A stretch of 23,428 nt of DNA from CAYQDF01 sp964416175 (GTDB taxonomy: Bacteria; Chloroflexota; Anaerolineae; Anaerolineales; UBA4823). A program made the translations under genes and the position numbers. Below are positions 1 through 9,200 of the stretch, piece by piece. The first letter of the stretch is position 1. Every line of letters starts with the position of its first letter. The notes beneath the pieces were generated by a model. The model did not search any database, was not told the origin of the DNA, and saw only the letters and a list, made by a program, of their open reading frames with translations. The DNA lies in the NCBI GenBank assembly GCA_964416175.1, contig CAYQDF010000046.1, positions 1 through 23,428 of the forward strand. Direction: 5' to 3'.

Positions 1-420
1 GTGGACGAGCTCCTGGATACGCTCAACGTACTTTCTGATTTAAATAAGGGAATGCGGAATTCTTTAGATGTGATCGTGACCAGCCCAGAAGCCTCATTGA
101 GATGGGTATTGCGGGATTGGCCGGGGGCGAAGTTCGTGACAGGCGTCATTCCAGGAGAGAATCCATCTGCGATCATCAATGCGGAAGATCAGCCCGCTAC
201 AGGCCTTGCCGCCAGCTACCGCGGGCAGGATTTTGCCTGGTGGATATCACCAGCCTGGGATGGCGCGCTTCCAAATGATTGGGCGCGATGGGTGGTGTTC
301 CGCAGTTCTCCGGAACAGGTCAGGCACATCATCCTTTGGGCTCGGGCTGATACTTTTCCCGGGGGAGCTGCCAGTCAACTTGCGGGAGAGGGCGAATCAA
401 CCCCGGCCGACTCTCCCTAG
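1..420 (+). CDS. C-terminal fragment of an unrecognised, possibly membrane-anchored protein
   Basis: Open reading frame entering from the left window edge and ending with TAG at 418-420. The GTG at position 1 is probably an internal codon, so the true start is unknown. The visible 139 residues are soluble, rich in Trp and Pro, with no transmembrane segment. The pattern of a segment 'VTSPEASLRWVLRDWPGA', then 'SYRGQDFAWW', then an aromatic 'W..WVVFR' stretch and a final 'ILWARADTFPGG' resembles, from memory, the C-terminal extracytoplasmic part of large GT39/Agl23-like (TIGR03663-type) membrane proteins common in Chloroflexota, but this is only an impression. It ends 16 bp before cmk, so it is probably cotranscribed with it. 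No function can be assigned with confidence. Confidence 0.55.
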   Translation: MDELLDTLNVLSDLNKGMRNSLDVIVTSPEASLRWVLRDWPGAKFVTGVIPGENPSAIINAEDQPATGLAASYRGQDFAWWISPAWDGALPNDWARWVVFRSSPEQVRHIILWARADTFPGGAASQLAGEGESTPADSP

Positions 421-436
421 CCGTGAAGGACCAGCC

Positions 437-1165
437 GTGTGTTATCCAGATGTAATCACGATCGATGGTCCTGCCGGTTCGGGGAAGACCACACTCGGAA
501 AGATGCTGGCAGATTATCTGGGATACCTTTTTTTCGATACCGGCGTGATGTACCGGGCAGTGACTTATGCCGCTCAAAAAGAGGGAATCGATCTTGATGA
601 TGAAGATGCCGTGAGCCAGCTGGCAGAGAAGTTGACCATCGATGTAGTGCCTCCCAGCCAAGATGATGGTCGGACTGCGGACATCCTGATTGACGGGGAA
701 GATGTGACCTGGAAGATCCGGCTGCCTGAAGTAGATGCCAGTGTCTCCATCGTCTCCACATATCCAAAGGTCAGACAGGCGCTCGGCAGGCAGCAAAGGC
801 GGATCGGATCCCAGGGGAAAGTTGTGATGATTGGAAGGGATATTGGTACGGTCATCTTACCCGAGGCGGAACTCAAGGTGTACCTCGATGCCTCAGTGGA
901 GGAAAGAGCGCGGAGAAGGTTCGCCGAACTGAGTCAGAGAGATGCAACTGTCGCTCTTGAGGATATCCTGCACACGATCGAGGAGCGCGATCGGATTGAT
1001 TCGACGCGCCTCATTGCGCCCCTCAGACCTGCGGAGGATTCTGTGTTGTTGGACACTGATGGGCTGGATATCCAGGAAGCGTTTATCCAGCTCGTCGAGT
1101 TGGTGGAGCGGCGTTGTGATTTGCGCCGCAAGGATCGCGGAGAATCTCGCAGCCTGGCAGGCTAA
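437..1165 (+). CDS. cmk: Cytidylate kinase (CMP/dCMP kinase)
   Basis: Transfers the gamma-phosphate of ATP to CMP or dCMP, giving the diphosphates in pyrimidine nucleotide salvage; cytosolic. The P-loop 'IDGPAGSGKTT' lies at residues 9-19, followed by 'FDTGVMYRAV' (CMP-binding region) and 'GRDIGTVILPEAELKVYLDAS' split over the core and LID approach, with 'ERARRRF' and 'RDRIDSTR' carrying the conserved arginines. The reading frame is open much further upstream, but GTG at 437 is preferred: it places the P-loop at the usual distance from the N terminus, has GAAGGA at 425-430 six bases upstream, and begins just after the preceding stop. The resulting 242 residues fit the family (about 220-230). 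It is followed after 13 bp by an acyltransferase gene; cmk-plsC neighbourhoods are known in other bacteria. Confidence 0.95.
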   Translation: MCYPDVITIDGPAGSGKTTLGKMLADYLGYLFFDTGVMYRAVTYAAQKEGIDLDDEDAVSQLAEKLTIDVVPPSQDDGRTADILIDGEDVTWKIRLPEVDASVSIVSTYPKVRQALGRQQRRIGSQGKVVMIGRDIGTVILPEAELKVYLDASVEERARRRFAELSQRDATVALEDILHTIEERDRIDSTRLIAPLRPAEDSVLLDTDGLDIQEAFIQLVELVERRCDLRRKDRGESRSLAG

Positions 1166-1178
1166 AGGATCTCAGGAG

Positions 1179-1910
1179 ATGGCGGACACAGAAACCCCTC
1201 TACCAGCGAAACCACGAAGCGTAGAGCTGCGCCCGGATCTGATCCGCCTGGCCCCGATGACCTTTTGGCGGAGGACCTTCCGTGCTTTTGTCCGCTGGCT
1301 TTCCATGCTTCTCGTGTGGATCTGGCTGCGCCCTGAAGTGAAAGGATTGGAAAATATCCCCTCTAAAGGATCGGGCTTAATAGTTTCCAATCACCTCGGG
1401 GATGCGGATTTGATCCTGGGATTTGCGTTCTCACCGGTCACCGTCGATCCGGTGTCCAAGATCGAACTGAACAAGATCCCTGTGTTAGGCTCAATTCTGA
1501 ACATGTACGGCGTGATCTGGGTCCACCGGGGACAGGCGGACAAAAAAGCATTGAAGATAATCCTGCAAGCGCTCTCCAAAGGACGATATGTGGCGATCGC
1601 TCCTGAAGGCAGGGAGAGTCTGACCGGGAGTCTGGAGGAGGGGACCGGCGGCGCTGCGTACATTGCCCTCAAGGCCGATGTTCCGTTGATACCGGTGACC
1701 TTTACTGGCACGGAAAACAAGTACATATTTGCGAACATGAAGCGGTTCCGGCGGTCGGACGTGACGGTTACGATCGGAGCGCCGTTCAAGCTGGAAGTTC
1801 TTGCAGACCGCCGTGAATCAATCAGAAAGGGTACAGACACGATTATGCGGAAGTTGGCCAGCCAGCTGCCACCACATTACCAGGGAATTTACCAAAGCGA
1901 AGAGGTGTAG
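1179..1910 (+). CDS. PlsC-like lysophospholipid acyltransferase, variant motif III
   Basis: Member of the 1-acyl-sn-glycerol-3-phosphate acyltransferase (AGPAT/PlsC) superfamily, which acylates lysophosphatidate or related lipids at the inner face of the membrane. Motif I is intact: NHLGDAD (N-H-x4-D, catalytic His/Asp) near residue 70. Motif II is 'GVIWVHR', and motif IV is 'VPLIPV'. Motif III, normally P-E-G-T-R-S, reads P-E-G-R-E-S, so the usual EGTR arrangement is altered. A hydrophobic stretch precedes motif I (about residues 40-50). Start ATG at 1179 is chosen because AAAGGA lies 9 bp upstream and it follows cmk by 13 bp; the longer open frame from 942 overlaps cmk and is rejected. 243 residues. 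It lies 4 bp before a second family member, so the two are probably translated together. The altered motif could mean a different acyl acceptor. Confidence 0.88.
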   Translation: MADTETPLPAKPRSVELRPDLIRLAPMTFWRRTFRAFVRWLSMLLVWIWLRPEVKGLENIPSKGSGLIVSNHLGDADLILGFAFSPVTVDPVSKIELNKIPVLGSILNMYGVIWVHRGQADKKALKIILQALSKGRYVAIAPEGRESLTGSLEEGTGGAAYIALKADVPLIPVTFTGTENKYIFANMKRFRRSDVTVTIGAPFKLEVLADRRESIRKGTDTIMRKLASQLPPHYQGIYQSEEV

Positions 1911-1914
1911 CTTT

Positions 1915-2670
1915 ATGAGTCTGACCAGTCACAGCGCGAGTCTACGCAGGAAAAGGGCTGGCAAAACCGCCTACAACCATGCTCAGTGGGAGCTGAAAAG
2001 GCGTTTCTTGAAATTCTTGCTGCGTACCATTGCATTTTCATGGCTGATCCGGCTGGAACGTGTTGAGGGGCTGGAGAATATCCCCACCCATGGACCGGCG
2101 ATACTTTTGATGAATCACATTGCCTTCGTCGATCCGATCATCCTTGTCCACGTAGTCCCCAGGCACATCGTCCCGATGGCAAAAATCGAGGTGTACAAAT
2201 ATCCAGTAATCGGAATCTTCCCGCGGCTGTGGGGAGTGATCCCGGTCCGGCGCGAGGAGTTTGACCGGAAAGCTGTCCAGGATGCCCTGGATGTCCTACG
2301 CGCTGGAGAGATCGTTCTTGTCGCACCCGAAGGTACCCGGAATCCGCAATTACAGCGCGGCAAGGAAGGTATGGCATACCTGGCAAGTCGGTCCGGTTCG
2401 CCAGTTGTCCCGGCTGCCATCGAGGGCACACCCGGCTACCCTGCTGTGAAGTATAGCCGGAGGTGGAAAGAAGGCGGCGTAAGTGTGAGGTTCGGCAGTC
2501 CTTTTAAATACCATCCGGAATACCAGAGGGCGGGGAGGGAGGAGCTGCGCAAGATGGCGGATGAGGCGATGTTTGTGCTGGCGGGGCTCCTCTCTGAATC
2601 GAGGCGGGGTGCTTATTCGGATTTGTCGAAGGCGACCCAAGACACGATCACATTTATTAAAGACCGGTAA
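1915..2670 (+). CDS. plsC: 1-acyl-sn-glycerol-3-phosphate acyltransferase
   Basis: Second PlsC-family acyltransferase, likely converting lysophosphatidic acid to phosphatidic acid in phospholipid synthesis. All four family motifs are present: NHIAFVD (motif I, catalytic His and Asp), 'WGVIPVRR' (motif II), 'APEGTR' (motif III, glycerophosphate binding) and 'SPVVPA' (motif IV). A hydrophobic segment lies before motif I at about residues 35-47. ATG at 1915 follows the previous stop by four bases; GAAGAGG lies just upstream within the end of the previous gene, suggesting coupled translation. 251 residues, normal for the family. The two copies in this window share the same architecture but are clearly diverged and probably not a recent duplication. 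This one keeps the canonical EGTR and is the better candidate for the housekeeping enzyme. Confidence 0.92.
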   Translation: MSLTSHSASLRRKRAGKTAYNHAQWELKRRFLKFLLRTIAFSWLIRLERVEGLENIPTHGPAILLMNHIAFVDPIILVHVVPRHIVPMAKIEVYKYPVIGIFPRLWGVIPVRREEFDRKAVQDALDVLRAGEIVLVAPEGTRNPQLQRGKEGMAYLASRSGSPVVPAAIEGTPGYPAVKYSRRWKEGGVSVRFGSPFKYHPEYQRAGREELRKMADEAMFVLAGLLSESRRGAYSDLSKATQDTITFIKDR

Positions 2671-2701
2671 TCATCTCTGCGATATAAAGAGGCAGATCGC
2701 C

Positions 2702-5700
2702 ATGCCAGAATTGGTCATTCTTCTCAAATATCCCCCTTCCTTGCAAGGACCGGTGGGTCTTCTAGGCTGGGCAGGATGGCTGACATTTCTGGGCCTGATC
2801 GGAGTTCTGTTACGGAACTGGCGGGATCTGAACCAAAATCTCGATCACTGGCGGCGAAGAGTCCTGGTAGCCCTGATCGTCCTGGTTCCGATCACCAGCC
2901 TCATAATTCCAGCAATTGAACTTGAACCATCTGCCAAGCAGCCACTCCCGTGGTTGCCTCTGGAACCTATCGGGACATTGCTGACTGTATTCGCGCCAAT
3001 CCCCTGGTTCTTGGCGGCGGGATTCATCGGTCCTGCACCCGCCGCCGCGCTGGGGGCATTTTCAGGCTTGCTGCTTGCATTGTGGGGGAGCCATAACGCT
3101 TACCTTCCCCTGGAGCTGGCCTCTCTGGCTGCGGTATTCGGCTGGATGGTGCAGCAAAAATACCGGACCCCCTTCTTCCGGCTGCTCCGTCGTCCTTTTT
3201 TAGCTTCCTTATTATTTATTGTGATCTCCCCCGCGTTGCTCCTGGTGAACTCATTAATTGTCTCCGAGGGCAACCTGGTAGACCGGATTGAGTACGGGTT
3301 CACCCACCTGAGGATGGAATTCATCGCTTTTGGCGTCAGTATTGCAATAGCCGGCCTGATCTGCGAGGGAGCCGCGAGACTTTATCCCAAGAAGTGGGGA
3401 GCACAGCAGGCTGTTGAACCATCCCCGGCTGAAAGCAAGCTCATAGCTCGCTTCCTTTATATCCTGACTCCCCTGACGGGTCTGCTGCTGTTCGTACTGG
3501 TCGTGGGGGGCTGGTATCTTTCCAGTCAGGTTGCTCTAACCATGTTGAGGGGGAGAATGGAAACTGCCGGAAATACCTCGATCAGCAGCATACCTTCCTT
3601 CATCACAACAGGTCACAAGTTGATCTCTGATCTGGTCAAGGAAAACCGGTATTACGAGATGAGCTTACCTGAAATCCAGGATACGCTGGCGCGTGATATC
3701 CTGAAAGTCCCCTTTTTCAATTCGTTGATTTACCTGGATGTGCAGGGTGAAGTCATCGCCAGCCAGCCGGAAGACACGCTGGGAGAATTCCCTCTCACCG
3801 AGGACGAATTATGGGAGCTCAGAAACGCGATCCGCATGCCAGTGCAGTATTTCGCAGTCAAACCAGTTCCAGGCGCGAAGGCAGCTACCATCTCTTTCAT
3901 GGCACAAGTGGTTGATCAGGCAAACGCCATACGCGGAGTGCTGATCGGACGAAGCAGTCTATATGAGAATTTATATACCAGATCAATGATCGAAGGACTC
4001 AATAGCCTGCGTGACATCCAGGGGGAGGGGATCTTGATCGACGATCGCAGACAGATCCTCTATCATCCAGATTCGGACCGGATAATGACCCAGTATACCG
4101 GCTCACTGGGAATTCAGAATAAGTTGTTTAACGAAAGATCTCCCGATGGCAACAGAAAATGGGTCTACTATACACCGGCTCTGGGGAAGGATTGGGGAGT
4201 CGTCTTCACAGTTCCGGCGCAGTATGTTCAAGAGCAGTCGGTCGTGATTGCAGGACCATTGTTAATTATGATCACAATCTTGACTTTGATTGCGGTGATC
4301 GTGATTCGCTTCAGCTTGAAGACTGTTACAGCCTCGCTGCAGCGCCTGGCGGTTGAAGCAGACCGGATGGCGCGCGGAGAGCTAGACCGTCCTTTGAAAG
4401 TAGCGGGGGAGGATGAGGTCGGTCAGCTGGGTTGGGCATTCGAACAAATGCGTGCGAGTCTGAAATCGCGACTTGATGAGCTCAACCGGATCTTGATGGT
4501 CAGTCAGGGGGTAGCTTCAACCTTAGAGCTGGATGAATCACTCACTCCAGTGCTGGAATCAGCATTGATTAATGGTGCAACGGCCTCAAGAATCGTACTC
4601 GTCCAGTCGATCATCCCGAATCTGGAAAGCGATCAGCTTGTGCCGAGAAAATTCGGTTACGGTCCGGCGGCTGAAAGTTACACTTATCTCGATGATCAAG
4701 TATTGGAGCTTGCCCAGAGAAGGGAAGTGGTGAAGCTGACAAGCCTGACCCGGCCGCGCATTTTCACTTTACCTGCGGGAGCACAGCTTCCCCAGGCGAT
4801 CCTTGCTGTTGCACTCCGTCACAAGAACACTTTTTTCGGAGCCTTGTGGAATGCGTACGACCAACCACACCGATTTACCGAGGAAGAAATTCGATATTTG
4901 ACCACGCTCGCCGGGCAGGCAGCTTTAGCGGCGGGGAACGCCAGACTTTTTCTTACGGCGGAAATTGGGCGGTTACGCCTGGAAGCCATCCTGACTTCCA
5001 CTCCTGATCCTGTTCTGGTAACCGACCAAAACGACAATCTGCTCCTGACCAATCCGGCGGCGCGCCAGGTCCTGAATCTGGGGGTCATCCCCAGCATTGG
5101 AAAACCTGTTGATGAAATGGTTCAGAACGCGGACCTCGTAAGATTGCTGAAAATAACCTCGCCCGACCAAAACACTGTGGAGATCACCTTCCCCGGCGGT
5201 TCGGTGTACCTGGCAACTGCTTCAACGCTGGTCAGCGATGGGTCCCGGGTCGGACGAGTGTGTATCTTGAGAGACGTTACCACTTTCAAGAAGCTGGATG
5301 CGATGAAATCAGAGTTTGTCTCGACGGTAAGCCATGATCTACGGGCGCCGCTCACGTTAATTCAAGGATTCGCCAACATGCTGCCGATGGTTGGGGAACT
5401 TAACGACCAACAGTTGAATTACCTCCGGAAGATCAACCAGGAAACAGAAAAGATAACACGCCTGGTCAACAATGTTTTGAATCTCGGGAGGATCGAAAGC
5501 GGGATAGGACTGCAATTCGTGAAGAGATCCGTGCTCGAGACCCTGGAGGGTGTGGTTAACTCGCTAAAAGCGCAGGCTGCCCAGAAGCGGATTCAGCTGA
5601 TCGTTGAACCTGTCCAGCCTGGGATGCCGGAGATTGAGGCTGATCAGGACCTCCTCCATCAGGCCTTGTTGAACCTTGTCGATAATGCAATCAAATTCAC

Positions 5701-5995
5701 TTCCGCAGATGGTAAAGTGACTCTTGCTGCCAGGCTGGACCAGGATAAAGTCATCTTCTCCATTAAGGATACCGGAATAGGGATTTCGCCAACCGATCAA
5801 CGCCGCCTGTTCGAGAAATTTTACCGCCCTTCGCAAAAGGGAGTTAAATTTGATGGCGGTTCTGGTTTAGGACTGGCGATCGTTAAATCTATTGTGGATC
5901 GACATGGAGGCCAGGTGTGGGTCGATAGCACACTGGGCAAAGGGAGCACGTTCTATTTTTCGATACCGTTGCACCCGGCGACGACATCGATTTGA
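2702..5995 (+). CDS. Membrane sensor histidine kinase (multi-TM, Cache-like, HAMP, GAF, PAS, HisKA, HATPase_c)
   Basis: Large hybrid-type sensor without a receiver domain. Seen in order: several hydrophobic helices in residues 1-225; another helix at about 247-270; an extracytoplasmic double-Cache-like region at about 273-510; a transmembrane helix ending at about 535; HAMP at 536-600; a GAF-like domain at about 600-750; PAS at about 758-865; HisKA with SEFVSTVSHDLRAPLT, phospho-acceptor His878; and HATPase_c with N box centred on Asn995, DTGIGI at 1023-1028 and GSGLGLA near 1055-1061. ATG at 2702 has AAAGAGG nine bases upstream and follows plsC by 31 bp; upstream open frame overlaps plsC. 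1097 residues. The many N-terminal helices before the Cache domain are unusual and may sense membrane state. No response regulator lies nearby, so its partner must be encoded elsewhere. The signal is unknown. Confidence 0.92.
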   Translation: MPELVILLKYPPSLQGPVGLLGWAGWLTFLGLIGVLLRNWRDLNQNLDHWRRRVLVALIVLVPITSLIIPAIELEPSAKQPLPWLPLEPIGTLLTVFAPIPWFLAAGFIGPAPAAALGAFSGLLLALWGSHNAYLPLELASLAAVFGWMVQQKYRTPFFRLLRRPFLASLLFIVISPALLLVNSLIVSEGNLVDRIEYGFTHLRMEFIAFGVSIAIAGLICEGAARLYPKKWGAQQAVEPSPAESKLIARFLYILTPLTGLLLFVLVVGGWYLSSQVALTMLRGRMETAGNTSISSIPSFITTGHKLISDLVKENRYYEMSLPEIQDTLARDILKVPFFNSLIYLDVQGEVIASQPEDTLGEFPLTEDELWELRNAIRMPVQYFAVKPVPGAKAATISFMAQVVDQANAIRGVLIGRSSLYENLYTRSMIEGLNSLRDIQGEGILIDDRRQILYHPDSDRIMTQYTGSLGIQNKLFNERSPDGNRKWVYYTPALGKDWGVVFTVPAQYVQEQSVVIAGPLLIMITILTLIAVIVIRFSLKTVTASLQRLAVEADRMARGELDRPLKVAGEDEVGQLGWAFEQMRASLKSRLDELNRILMVSQGVASTLELDESLTPVLESALINGATASRIVLVQSIIPNLESDQLVPRKFGYGPAAESYTYLDDQVLELAQRREVVKLTSLTRPRIFTLPAGAQLPQAILAVALRHKNTFFGALWNAYDQPHRFTEEEIRYLTTLAGQAALAAGNARLFLTAEIGRLRLEAILTSTPDPVLVTDQNDNLLLTNPAARQVLNLGVIPSIGKPVDEMVQNADLVRLLKITSPDQNTVEITFPGGSVYLATASTLVSDGSRVGRVCILRDVTTFKKLDAMKSEFVSTVSHDLRAPLTLIQGFANMLPMVGELNDQQLNYLRKINQETEKITRLVNNVLNLGRIESGIGLQFVKRSVLETLEGVVNSLKAQAAQKRIQLIVEPVQPGMPEIEADQDLLHQALLNLVDNAIKFTSADGKVTLAARLDQDKVIFSIKDTGIGISPTDQRRLFEKFYRPSQKGVKFDGGSGLGLAIVKSIVDRHGGQVWVDSTLGKGSTFYFSIPLHPATTSI

Positions 5996-6022
5996 TGTTG
6001 TTGGAGTGGAAGATTCGCTCTC

Positions 6023-6052
6023 TTGACGTTTGCGGAGTACTTCGGTTATAAT
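6023..6052 (+). promoter_or_regulatory. Near-consensus sigma-70 promoter for rpoC
   Basis: TTGACG at 6023-6028, an 18-bp spacer, and a perfect TATAAT at 6047-6052. Predicted transcription start is about 6058-6060, giving a leader of roughly 225 nt before the rpoC GTG at 6285. It lies 28 bp after the histidine-kinase stop, with no terminator seen between, so rpoC may be expressed both from here and by read-through. Confidence 0.75.
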
Positions 6053-6060
6053 TCAAGCGC

Positions 6061-6099
6061 ATGCAAAAAAAGACTAAACATACGCCGACGAGCGTTTGA
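6061..6099 (+). other. Possible 12-codon leader ORF at the predicted transcript start
   Basis: ATG at 6061 followed by twelve sense codons in all (product MQKKTKHTPTSV) and TGA at 6097-6099. The ATG lies within one to three bases of the start predicted from the TATAAT box, so it would be translated as a leaderless mRNA if at all. It has no Shine-Dalgarno sequence. It may be a chance ORF; it is listed because it sits at the head of the structured rpoC leader. Confidence 0.2.
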
Positions 6100-6199
6100 G
6101 AGAGCTTCTCATTCGCTTGTTTTCGTTTGTTCTTTATCGGAATCGCCAGGATCAAAATTCCCATAATTCGCAACGATCCAATCACGCGTCGGGTAACAA

Positions 6200-6219
6200 A
6201 CAGCATCGAAAGATGCTGT
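6200..6219 (+). promoter_or_regulatory. GNRA-capped hairpin in the rpoC leader
   Basis: ACAGCATC, a GAAA tetraloop, then GATGCTGT: a perfect 8-bp stem closed by a GNRA loop, 65 bp before the rpoC start. It has no T-run after it, so it is not a simple terminator. It is likely a stable RNA element of the leader, possibly involved in mRNA stability or autoregulation; that role is inference. Confidence 0.5.
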
Positions 6220-6284
6220 GATGGGGTGGCTGTTGCCTGAACCAAAAACCTATCCGTGGATGTTCTTGATCAGGAGGCAGTTGA

Positions 6285-9200
6285 GTGGAAACAAAGGGGT
6301 TAACCTCATTACGGATTAGCCTAGCATCTCCGGACACCATCCGGAGCTGGTCCTACGGGGAAGTGCTTAAACCCGAGACGATTAACTATCGCCGCCTACG
6401 ACCTGAAAAAGACGGCCTGTTTTGTGAGGCAATTTTCGGTCCTACGCGGGATTGGCAGTGTTACTGCGGTAAATATAAGAATATCCGTTATAAAGGTATC
6501 GTCTGCGATAAGTGCGGGGTTGAAGTTACCCGATCGTCTGTACGCAGAGAACGTATGGGGCATATCGAGCTGGCGGCTCCGGTCGCACACGTCTGGTATA
6601 CCCGGCGCGTCCCATCTTATCTGGGTTTGCTGCTCGATATATCACGCCGCAATCTTGACCGGGTGCTCTACTTCGCCCAATATGTGGTGACATACGTCGA
6701 CGAAGAGTCGCGGCAGAAGGCATTAAAACGATTGGAAGAGAAGATCACCCTGGCTGAAAGGGAACAAGGCGCCCGTATAAATGCACAAATCCAGGGTGTG
6801 AAGACTTCCCGAGACAGGAAGATCGCAGAACTCCAGAACCGCAAGGCGGAGATCGAGAAGCGGTTCGACGATCTGATTGCTGAGAAACTGGACCCAATCC
6901 TCAAGGCAGGGCAGCGTCTGGAGCAGAGGCTGCAGGAGGAGGTTGGACAGGTCTCGCGGGCTGCCATCCATTTTCCAGACACCGAGATCGTCGTCGTGAA
7001 AGAAGGCGAGACGATCAGCACAAAGCATCTCTCCCGTGTTCAGAAGGTCGTGAAAGACCAGCTAGAAGACCTGGAAAGCCAGTTAAAAGACCAAAAGCAG
7101 CGTGAGCTTGAAGAAGTCAAAACCCAGATCGACGCGATCCGGGCAGATGCTGAACTGGAGATGGAAAATCTCCGCAACCAACTGGATGACCAGGCGTCTG
7201 CCACGCGAGATGAGACCACCCGGTTGAGGGATGAGCTCCTCGAGCTTCGACCGCTGACTTTTATGGGCGAGAGCCGCTACCGGGAATTAAAAACGCGCTG
7301 GGGCCAGGTCTTTCGCGCGGACATGGGCGCGGAAGCGTTCTACGACATCCTGCGGCGCCTGGACCTGGACAAGCTGGCTGACGAGTTGTGGCACGAAGTG
7401 AGGACTTCACGCAGCAAACAGAAGCGCAAGAAAGCGACCAAGCGGCTCAAAGTCGTCGAGGCATTCCGCCGGAGTGGAAACCGACCGGAATGGATGATCC
7501 TAACCGTACTGCCGGTGATCCCGCCTGACCTGCGTCCGATGGTCCAGCTGGATGGTGGCCGATTTGCCACTTCAGACCTGAACGACCTGTACCGGCGGGT
7601 AATCAACCGCAACAACCGCCTGAAGAGACTGCTGGAGCTCGGCGCCCCGGATGTGATTGTCCGGAACGAAAAACGCATGCTGCAAGAAGCGGTCGATTCT
7701 CTGATCGACAACTCCCAGCGCGGGAAAGCGCTTTCTCGACGTGGGCGGAGAGAATTGAAGTCTTTGAGCGATATGCTTAAAGGGAAAAAAGGAAGATTCC
7801 GCCGAAATCTGCTTGGCAAGCGTGTAGATTACTCAGGTCGCTCGGTGATCGTCGTCGGACCAAACTTGAAGCTTTACCAGTGCGGCCTTCCCAAGACCAT
7901 GGCGTTAGAGCTTTACCGGCCTTTCGTGATTTCACGCCTCGTTTCACACAACTATGCTGCGAACGTTCGCGGAGCGAAGCGCTTTATCGAGCGCAACCGA
8001 CCTGAAGTCTGGGAAGTCCTGGAAGAAGTTATCAAAGAGAGGCCGGTGCTGCTGAACCGCGCGCCAACTCTGCACCGTCTGGGCATCCAGGCATTTGAGC
8101 CGGTCCTGATCGAAGGCAGCGCAATCCAGCTCCATCCCCTGGTGACGACCGCATTCAACGCGGATTTTGACGGTGACCAGATGGCTGTGCATGTTCCACT
8201 CGCACAAAAAGCTGTCTGGGAAGCCCGGCAGCTCATGCTTTCGACGCGCAACCTGCTGAAACCGGCTGACGGCGAGCCAATCATCAGTCCATCAAAAGAC
8301 ATGGTGCTGGGTGTCTATTACCTCACGAAGGAAGATAAATCGCGCCACTTCATTGGAGATGGACGGGTATTTTCCAGCATGGATGAGGTCGAACTGGTGT
8401 ATAACCTCAACCAGGTCGAACTCCATGCCACAATCAAACTGTGGGTGAAGACCTGGTACGACGAAGCGGACAACCGTCTGCCGGAACCAGAAGAAAGGCT
8501 GATCGAGACAACGGTGGGACGGGTGATTTTCAACCGGATACTGCCGGAGGAAATCCAGTTCGTCAACCGGGTGCTCGAGAAAGGCGGGTTGAAAGATCTG
8601 GTCGCTGAGCTGTACGAGATAGTCGGCGAGGATGCCACACCGGAAATAGCTGACCGGATTAAGGACATCGGTTTCGCATATGCGACACGCTCCGGATACA
8701 CCCTGGCAGTATCTGACATCACTGTCCCTCAGGAAAAGAGCGAAATCATCAATTCTGCGCTTCAAGCTGCGGAGGCCATTCAACGAGATTTCCGCCGCGG
8801 CCTTTTGACAGAGCAGGAACAGAATGATCGGTTGATCGAGATCTGGCAGATAACCACCAACACTCTGGCGGATGCAGTCAAGAAATCTCTCGATCCGCAT
8901 GGGAACCTGGCCTCGATGGCCAACTCGGGCGCCACAAAAGGCGGCTTCCAGCCGATTTCCCAGCTCGCCGGGATGCGCGGACTGATGGCTGATCCTTCAG
9001 GAAGGATTATTCCGCTCCCAATCCGCTCAAACTTCCGGGAAGGTCTGAGTGCTCTCGAATACTTTATTTCGACACACGGTGCCCGGAAAGGGCTGGCAGA
9101 TACCGCATTGAGGACCGCCGATGCCGGCTACCTCACCCGCAGACTGGTCGACATCGCTCAGGATGTGATCATCAACGATGAGGATTGCGGGACGACCGAA

